Below, piece by piece: positions 63,795 to 64,000 of a stretch of DNA of 64,000 nt. Positions within the stretch are counted from its first letter, which is position 1. Every line of letters starts with the position of its first letter. A program made the translations under genes and the position numbers. The notes below the pieces were generated by a model, which made no database searches, was not told the DNA's origin, and was given only the letters and a program-made list of their open reading frames with translations. This stretch comes from Sipunculus nudus. Taxonomy: Eukaryota; Annelida; Sipuncula; Golfingiida; Sipunculidae. The stretch spans positions 22,355,400 through 22,419,399 of the forward strand of contig CM049322.1 of assembly GCA_026874595.1 (NCBI GenBank), written 5' to 3'.

Positions 63795-63983
63795 CTTCTG
63801 TGATCGATGGGTAAAAAAATGACGTTCATGTATGAAACAGCTTTAGCGAAAAGCGGGTTCTCAGAAAGCTTAAAATATGTTAAACCCGCAGGGAAAAGCA
63901 AAAGAAACAGGAAAAGGAAAATAATATGGTTCAATCCCCCCTACACCCGTCATGTAAAAACCAACATTGGCAGACAATCATGA
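63795..63983 (+). pseudogene. Second Penelope-like element fragment
   Basis: Reads YETALAKSGFSESLKYVKP, then a basic run (KSKRNRKRK) and IIWFNPPYTRHVKTNIGR before a stop TGA near 63,981. It corresponds to the part of the element at 57,559-57,870 (VLNDSGFDG, KYRHRHKRKVI, FSQCVTTDVAKRF). Same strand as that copy. Better preserved here: the Trp-Phe-Asn-Pro block is intact, whereas the other copy has a stop at that point. It may continue in another frame beyond 64,000. A separate, 5'-truncated insertion. Confidence 0.7.
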
Positions 63984-64000
63984 AACAAGATGAAAAACAC

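Overview
This is an AT-rich window of a eukaryotic, animal genome with almost no ordinary genes. Evidence for the host: tRNA-derived SINEs, an L1/Tx1-type LINE, a pogo-type DNA transposon, a Penelope-like retroelement, a C-type lectin gene with a PAN/apple-like exon, many TA microsatellites, and dispersed elements that begin GCTCA-CTGA and end in CTTG followed by TTTA. From recalled knowledge this repeat mix suits a lophotrochozoan, most likely a bivalve or gastropod mollusc. That is inference. No bacterial-type operon, promoter, riboswitch or CRISPR array is present.

Layout. 1-22,000: intergenic or intronic DNA with three SINE copies (2.8, 14.1 and 20.5 kb), TA microsatellites, the end of a pogo-like element (4.5 kb) and a 156-bp tandem array (10.37-11.29 kb). 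22,064-24,137: exons of a PAN plus C-type lectin gene on the + strand. Its first lectin exon is perfectly duplicated (222 bp, in frame) and its last exon has a frameshift. 25.7 kb: a fourth SINE. 27.15-28.80 kb: a 278-bp tandem array. 29.18-30.33 and 30.46-32.42 kb: two GCTCA...CTTG elements, the second built of 338-bp units. 38.45-38.68 kb: the last exon of an unknown single-pass membrane protein, - strand.

40.5-58.44 kb is a nest of mobile elements. The host is a Penelope-like element (reverse transcriptase plus GIY-YIG-type C-terminus, + strand). A pogo element (41,090-42,309) interrupts it once. A 14.45-kb composite element (42,821-57,274) flanked by TAAA interrupts it again inside the reverse transcriptase. 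The composite carries internal direct duplications, a coiled-coil coding region with one frameshift, and a nearly full-length dead L1/Tx1-type LINE (48.5-54.0 kb, - strand). A second Penelope-like fragment runs off the right edge (63.8 kb).

The most unusual points are the insertion into the Penelope-like element, where coding resumes on the far side to within about one base; a GGTGGCGCCACC palindrome shared by otherwise different tandem arrays; and the perfect in-frame lectin exon duplication. All boundaries were read by eye, without alignment software.
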